NCBI RefSeq assembly: GCF_030269325.1
Contig: NZ_BSTD01000006.1
Location: 372,001 to 436,000, forward strand
Source of the DNA: Amycolatopsis sp. NBRC 101858
GTDB lineage: Bacteria; Actinomycetota; Actinomycetes; Mycobacteriales; Pseudonocardiaceae
Reading direction: 5' to 3'
Length of the DNA: 64,000 nucleotides
The notes below the pieces were generated by a model. The model saw only the letters and a program-made list of their open reading frames with translations, was not told the origin of the DNA and did no database searches. Both the position numbers and the translations under genes were made by a program. Shown here piece by piece: positions 60,094 through 64,000 of the stretch; the first letter of the stretch is position 1, and every line of letters starts with the position of its first letter.

Positions 60094-60975
60094 TCACCCA
60101 GGCGGCTCCGGCACCGGCCGCACGACCTCGTCCCGGCTCCGCAGCGCCACCCCCGCCACCACGGCCACCGTCCCCAGCGCCTCCGGCCACGAAGGCACCT
60201 GCGCCAACAACACGAACCCCATCACCCCCGCCGTCACGGGCAGCAACGCCAGCAACACCGCGAACCTCGCCTGCCCCAGCCGCCTCAGCACCACCTGGTC
60301 CAGCGCGTACGGCACCACCGTCGACAGCACCCCCACCCCGACCCCCAGCAGCAGCATCCGTGGCGAAGACCACACCTCGCCCGTTCCGAACGCGAGCGGG
60401 GACAGCACCACCGTCGCCGCCGCGAAGCCGATGGCCAGGCTGTCGATCCCCGAGCCCTCGGCCGATGCCACCCTCTTGCCCAGGAGGATGTAGCCCGCCC
60501 AGGCCGCCGCCGCGCCCAGGGCGAACACCACCCCGAGCACCGATCCCGACAGCCGGACGTCCGCGATCGCCACCACCCCGCCCGCCACCAGGACCACCGC
60601 CAGCACGTCCCGCAGCGACCGGGAGCCGAACGCCGCCACCAGGACCGGGCCGATGAACTCCATCGCCACCACCGTCCCCAGCGGCAAGCGGGCGATCGCC
60701 TCGTAGAAGAGCACGTTCATGCCCGCCGTCACGATCCCGAAGGCGATCGCCAGCGCCAGCCGGCGGCCTCGCCACGCCGCCCGCCCGGGGCGGCGCCAGG
60801 CCAGAAGGACCACCGCCGCGCCGAGGCAGCGCAGCCACGCCACTCCGGCCGGGGTCGCGTGGCCGAATAGGCCGACCGCGATGGCCGCTCCGGCGTACAT
60901 GGAAATTCCGCTGAGAACGAACAACAGCGGGGCGGGTACCGCGGAAAGCCTCCTCGGCGAAGTCAGCGTGCTCAC
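60094..60975 (-). CDS. EamA-family transporter (RhtA/DMT type)
   Basis: The 293-residue protein has ten hydrophobic helices in two EamA repeats (for example LLFVLSGISMYAGAAIAVGLFG at the N-terminus; MEFIGPVLVAAFGSR near residue 100; LDQVVLRRLGQARFAVLLALLPVTAG near 230). RhtA-type members export threonine/homoserine or related metabolites. GTG 60975 is preferred because the first helix starts soon after; an ATG at 61032 is possible but lacks a ribosome site. The stop codon lies in the duplicated flank of the 9-bp arrays. Confidence 0.88.
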   Translation of the reverse strand: MSTLTSPRRLSAVPAPLLFVLSGISMYAGAAIAVGLFGHATPAGVAWLRCLGAAVVLLAWRRPGRAAWRGRRLALAIAFGIVTAGMNVLFYEAIARLPLGTVVAMEFIGPVLVAAFGSRSLRDVLAVVLVAGGVVAIADVRLSGSVLGVVFALGAAAAWAGYILLGKRVASAEGSGIDSLAIGFAAATVVLSPLAFGTGEVWSSPRMLLLGVGVGVLSTVVPYALDQVVLRRLGQARFAVLLALLPVTAGVMGFVLLAQVPSWPEALGTVAVVAGVALRSRDEVVRPVPEPPG

Positions 60976-61242
60976 GACCCCATGGTGCCTGACCACGGAA
61001 AACGTAACTCTCCGGGTAATCGTCTCCTGCATTGCGGGATGCGGTTACGGCATCCGGGGTAAATCGGCGTGACTCAGGTCCCACCGGCGCGGGAACACTT
61101 GCGAGCCGCGAAACGTCTGGAAGAGTGGAAGCACGAACACCGCGGAGCCGAAGGCGATCGCCGCCACCGGCATCAGTCCCGAAGTGGGCGTAGCTGGATC
61201 GATGGCACCGGGCAACCGGTGCCGGGACGGAGGGAGACCCCC

Positions 61243-61419
61243 ATGACAACGCCGACGCTCACCCGCCCCGAACTGACCGCCGCCGACCGCTGTGACCGGT
61301 GCGGAGCAGCAGCTCAGGTACGAGCCATCCTCAAGGGTGGCGAACTGCTCTTCTGCGGGCACCACGCCCGCGAGCACGAGGCCAAGCTCAAGGAACTGTC
61401 CGCCGACATCCAGCGGTAA
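61243..61419 (+). CDS. Small zinc-ribbon-like protein (DUF7455 type)
   Basis: The 58-residue protein has CDRC near residue 17 and FCGHHAREHEAKL near 38, together giving a Cys/His zinc site, and a helical charged tail ending in SADIQR. Such short proteins are common and conserved in actinobacteria but uncharacterised. ATG 61243 has a strong GGAGGGAG site 6 nt upstream; upstream in-frame codons would add a composition unlike the family. A textbook terminator follows. Confidence 0.85.
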   Translation: MTTPTLTRPELTAADRCDRCGAAAQVRAILKGGELLFCGHHAREHEAKLKELSADIQR

Positions 61420-61433
61420 CGACCCCGAAACGC

Positions 61434-61476
61434 CGAAGGCGGCCGGTGCGCACAGGCACCGGCCGCCTTCGTTTTT
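61434..61476 (+). terminator. Rho-independent terminator with T-run
   Basis: CGAAGGCGGCCGGTGC (61434-61449) pairs perfectly with 61456-61471 around GCACAG and is followed by TTTTT (61472-61476). It is the only classical U-tract terminator I see in the window. Confidence 0.95.
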
Positions 61477-61557
61477 CTGCAACTTGCAAAGTGCGTGGCG
61501 GATATCACGGCGAGGCCACGGAAGATACCTATTCCGGACACGAAACCGGACAGGAAA

Positions 61558-62739
61558 TCAGACAGAATCCAGCACGACTTCGAACGCCACTTCCGCGGCG
61601 CCCAGCAGCTTCACGTCGGCCCCCAGCGCCGAGCTGATGATCCGGGTGCCGCCGACCGCGCGGCTCACCAGGCTGCGCCGGCGGACCTCCGCGCCGACGT
61701 GCCGCAGCACCGCCTCCGGCAGCACCGTCAGCAGGTCGCCGAGGATCACCAGCTGCGGCCCGAGCAGGTTGACGACGTTGATCAGCCCCAGCGTCAGCCA
61801 CTCGGCGAACTCCGCCAGCCGCGACAGCGCCGCCTCCGGGTTCCGGCCCAGCTCGCGCAGCTCGAACAGGATCGCCCCGCGCGGGGTGTCCTCCGGCAGG
61901 CCGAGCGCCCGGCACAGCGCCGCCTCGCCGACCTCGGTCTCCCAGCAGCCGCTGCTGCCGCAGTAGCAGTCGCGCCCGTCCGGGCGGATCACCATGTGCC
62001 CGATCTCGCCGACGTAGCCGGAGCCGCCGCGCAGTGCCGACCCTTCGGCGATGACACCGCCGCCGACCCCGACGTCCGCCGAGATGTACACCACGTCGGA
62101 CGCCCCGCGGGCCGCGCCGCGCAGGTGCTCGGCGACCGCGCCGAACTCGGCGTCGTTGCCGACCAGGATCGGGATCTGGAGCACGGCGCCGAGCCGCTCG
62201 CCGAGCGCGACGTCGGTCCAGCGCAGGTTCGGGGCTTCGTGCACGTGCCCGTCCGCCCGCCGGACGACGCCGGGCACCGACACCCCGGCCGCCACCGGCG
62301 TCACGTCGAGGTCGCCGGCCAGGACGGTCGTCGACTCGATGACGTGGGTGATGACCTCGTCGGGCTGCCCCATCCGGCCGCGCAGGTTCCAGCTGTTGCG
62401 GCCCAGGATCTGGCCGCCCAGCCCGACCAGCGCGATCGCGACGTGCTCGACCTGCAGGTCGACCGCGAGCACGACCGCCGCGTGCGGCTGGGGCAGGACC
62501 AGGAGCGAGGGGCGGCCCGCCCCTCGTCCCGGCCTCGGCACCTTCTCCTCGACGACACCGGCTTCCGCCAGCCCGTCGACGAGGGTCTTGATCGTGCTCC
62601 GGTTGAGCCCCAGCTCGGAAGCCAGGGTCGCCCGGGTGCTCGGCCCGCCGACGTGCAGCAGGCGGAGCAGGGTCGTGCGGTTGTGCCGACGCACCTCGTC
62701 CGGTCGTGCGACGGGTGAGCTGGACACGGGCTTGATCAT
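61558..62739 (-). CDS. ROK-family transcriptional repressor (XylR/NagC type)
   Basis: The 393-residue protein has an N-terminal winged helix-turn-helix (STRATLASELGLNRSTIKTLVDGL, about residues 34-57) and a ROK sugar-kinase-like domain. The zinc site CYCGSSGCWE near residue 263 and the sugar loop GYVGEIGHMVIRPDG near 246 are present. Such repressors release DNA on binding a sugar. It is 11 nt downstream of the XylH-type permease gene on the same strand, so it is probably the repressor of that sugar ABC transporter and is itself part of the operon. Confidence 0.92.
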   Translation of the reverse strand: MIKPVSSSPVARPDEVRRHNRTTLLRLLHVGGPSTRATLASELGLNRSTIKTLVDGLAEAGVVEEKVPRPGRGAGRPSLLVLPQPHAAVVLAVDLQVEHVAIALVGLGGQILGRNSWNLRGRMGQPDEVITHVIESTTVLAGDLDVTPVAAGVSVPGVVRRADGHVHEAPNLRWTDVALGERLGAVLQIPILVGNDAEFGAVAEHLRGAARGASDVVYISADVGVGGGVIAEGSALRGGSGYVGEIGHMVIRPDGRDCYCGSSGCWETEVGEAALCRALGLPEDTPRGAILFELRELGRNPEAALSRLAEFAEWLTLGLINVVNLLGPQLVILGDLLTVLPEAVLRHVGAEVRRRSLVSRAVGGTRIISSALGADVKLLGAAEVAFEVVLDSV

Positions 62740-62750
62740 CCCATGCTGGT

Positions 62751-64000
62751 TCAGCGCGTCGACGCAGCCGCGCGGCGCCGCGACAGCGCGTCGACCGTGG
62801 CGGCGAGCAACAGGACCAGACCGGTGACGATGTTGACCACCGCGGCCGGCTGCTTGAGCAGGCCCAGGCCGTTGATGACCACGGCGATCACGAGGCCACC
62901 GACGACGGCGTCGGCCACGCGGCCCTTGCCGCCGAACAGCGACGTACCACCGATGACGGCCGCGCCGACCGAGTACAGCAGCGTGTTGAGGCCACCGGAC
63001 TGCGGGCTGACCGAGCCGACCTTCGACGCGGCGACGATGCCGCCGATGGCCGCGACCGCCGAGCCGATGACGAACACGCTCGCGCGGATCTTCGGCACGT
63101 CGATACCGGCACGGCGGGCGGCTTCCTTGTTGCCGCCGACCGCGTACACGTACCGGCCGTACTTGGTCCGGTTGAGCACGTAGGTCCCGGCCACCAGCAG
63201 CACCAGCATGATCGGGATGACGTACGGGACGCCCTCGATCGTGACGACCGCCTTGTTCGGCGAGCGGTTGACCGTCAGCAGCCAGGTGCCCAGCGCCGAC
63301 AGCACCACCAGCGCGGCGACCTTGACGACGACGAGCGCCGTCGGCTGCACGACCAGGCCGCGCTGGAGCCGCCGGAAGTGGCTGAGCAGCGTGATCACGG
63401 CGAACCCGCCGGCGGCGACGAGGAAGAAGATCCAGCTGCCGAGGACGTTCAGGTTGCCGTTGGCGATCTTGTACAGGACGTCGGAGTTGGTGATGCCGAT
63501 CGTGCCGCCCTCACCGATGAACTGCAGCAGGACGCCCTGCCACACGATGAACAGCGCCAGTGTCACGACGAAGGACGGCATGCCGATCTTCGACACCAGG
63601 AAGCCGGTGATGCAGCCGATCGCGGTGCCCACGCAGATCGCCAGCAGGATCTCCAGCCATGCGTTGGCGGGAACGCCGATCGCCACGAGCAGCAGCCCGA
63701 CCAGCGACAGCGCGGCACCGGCCCAGATCCGCTGGTAGGCCGACAGCAGCATGGCCGCGGCGAGGACGGCGATGAACGTGATGAACACGCCGGATCCCAT
63801 GGAGCCCAGCAAATTGCCGGCATGGACATAGTGCAGGGCCATCACCGACGCGGCGGTGCCGGAGGCCACACCGGCGGCGAGGTCGATCTCGCCGAGCAGC
63901 AGCACGAAGACGATGCCCATCGCGATGATGATCACGCCCGCGCCCTGCGGGAAGACGTTGGCGATGTTGGCCAGTGTGAAGAAGTTGTCCGACAGCGCGC
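62751..64000 (-). CDS. xylH: XylH-type sugar ABC transporter permease (partial, runs off right edge)
   Basis: At least 416 residues of a BPD_transp_2-type permease are visible; the frame is open to the window edge (ALSDNFFTLANIANVFPQGAG precedes the GTG at 63935), so the N-terminus is missing. About ten membrane helices remain, with GEIDLAAGVASG and SKIGMPSFVVTLALFIVWQG typical of ribose/xylose permeases, and YAVGGNKEAARRAGIDV as the EAA-like loop that contacts the ATPase. Length and the ROK regulator downstream favour xylose, though other pentoses are possible. The ATPase and binding-protein genes should lie to the right. Confidence 0.9.
   Translation of the reverse strand, partial: ALSDNFFTLANIANVFPQGAGVIIIAMGIVFVLLLGEIDLAAGVASGTAASVMALHYVHAGNLLGSMGSGVFITFIAVLAAAMLLSAYQRIWAGAALSLVGLLLVAIGVPANAWLEILLAICVGTAIGCITGFLVSKIGMPSFVVTLALFIVWQGVLLQFIGEGGTIGITNSDVLYKIANGNLNVLGSWIFFLVAAGGFAVITLLSHFRRLQRGLVVQPTALVVVKVAALVVLSALGTWLLTVNRSPNKAVVTIEGVPYVIPIMLVLLVAGTYVLNRTKYGRYVYAVGGNKEAARRAGIDVPKIRASVFVIGSAVAAIGGIVAASKVGSVSPQSGGLNTLLYSVGAAVIGGTSLFGGKGRVADAVVGGLVIAVVINGLGLLKQPAAVVNIVTGLVLLLAATVDALSRRRAAASTR

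Overview
The window is 64 kb of a high-GC actinobacterial chromosome with GTG starts, 4-bp ATGA/GTGA gene overlaps and orthologues in Mycobacterium/Streptomyces gene order. The overall style and the intergenic repeat elements fit the Pseudonocardiaceae, most likely an Amycolatopsis-type organism; this is an inference from memory, not a database result. Both ends cut genes: the tail of a small membrane protein at the left and a xylose-type ABC permease at the right.

Region 1 (1-10.2 kb): a beta-oxidation pair (thiolase plus crotonase/3-hydroxyacyl-CoA dehydrogenase) behind a perfect palindrome; a Tat-exported PHP phosphoesterase; an HSL-type esterase; an OmpR/HisKA two-component pair; and a PucR regulator. 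Region 2 (10.3-17.2 kb): a tightly coupled five-gene operon divergent from pucR (Na+/solute symporter, ureohydrolase, ThDP decarboxylase, aldehyde dehydrogenase, NCS1 permease). It looks like the lower arginine-transaminase route (2-ketoarginine to 4-guanidinobutyraldehyde to 4-guanidinobutyrate to GABA plus urea). Region 3 (17.2-35.8 kb): dxs, then, after a few accessory genes, a block in the same order and orientation as M. tuberculosis Rv2689c-Rv2703: RNA methyltransferase, KimA-like potassium permease, ceoB, ceoC, DUF3159, OB-fold protein, alpha/beta hydrolase, DUF3710, dut, DUF3093, DUF4193, cei, suhB, ppgK, sigA.

Region 4 (35.8-55.7 kb): two uncharacterised envelope genes, then an alpha-glucan/trehalose locus all on the minus strand: malQ, glgX(treX), treY, treZ, a second glgX, glgE, treS, mak, glgB. 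The GlgE pathway (trehalose to maltose to maltose-1-phosphate to linear glucan to branched glucan) sits beside the TreX-TreY-TreZ route that turns glucan back into trehalose, so a full cycle can be drawn from one locus. Region 5 (55.8-64 kb): an amino-acid permease, a DUF6885-like protein with a possible Cys-His-Asp triad paired with a glutamine-synthetase-fold ligase, three 9-bp tandem arrays, an EamA exporter, a small zinc-ribbon protein, and a ROK repressor downstream of a XylH-type permease.

The most unusual structures are non-coding. Three arrays of 21-bp units, arranged as head-to-head palindromes of two or three copies per arm, sit on or next to stop codons. A 57-bp near-copy of the 3' end of the DUF3159 gene lies next to the ceoC terminator. 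Three different 9-bp minisatellites lie between the GS-like gene and the EamA gene, with duplicated flanks.
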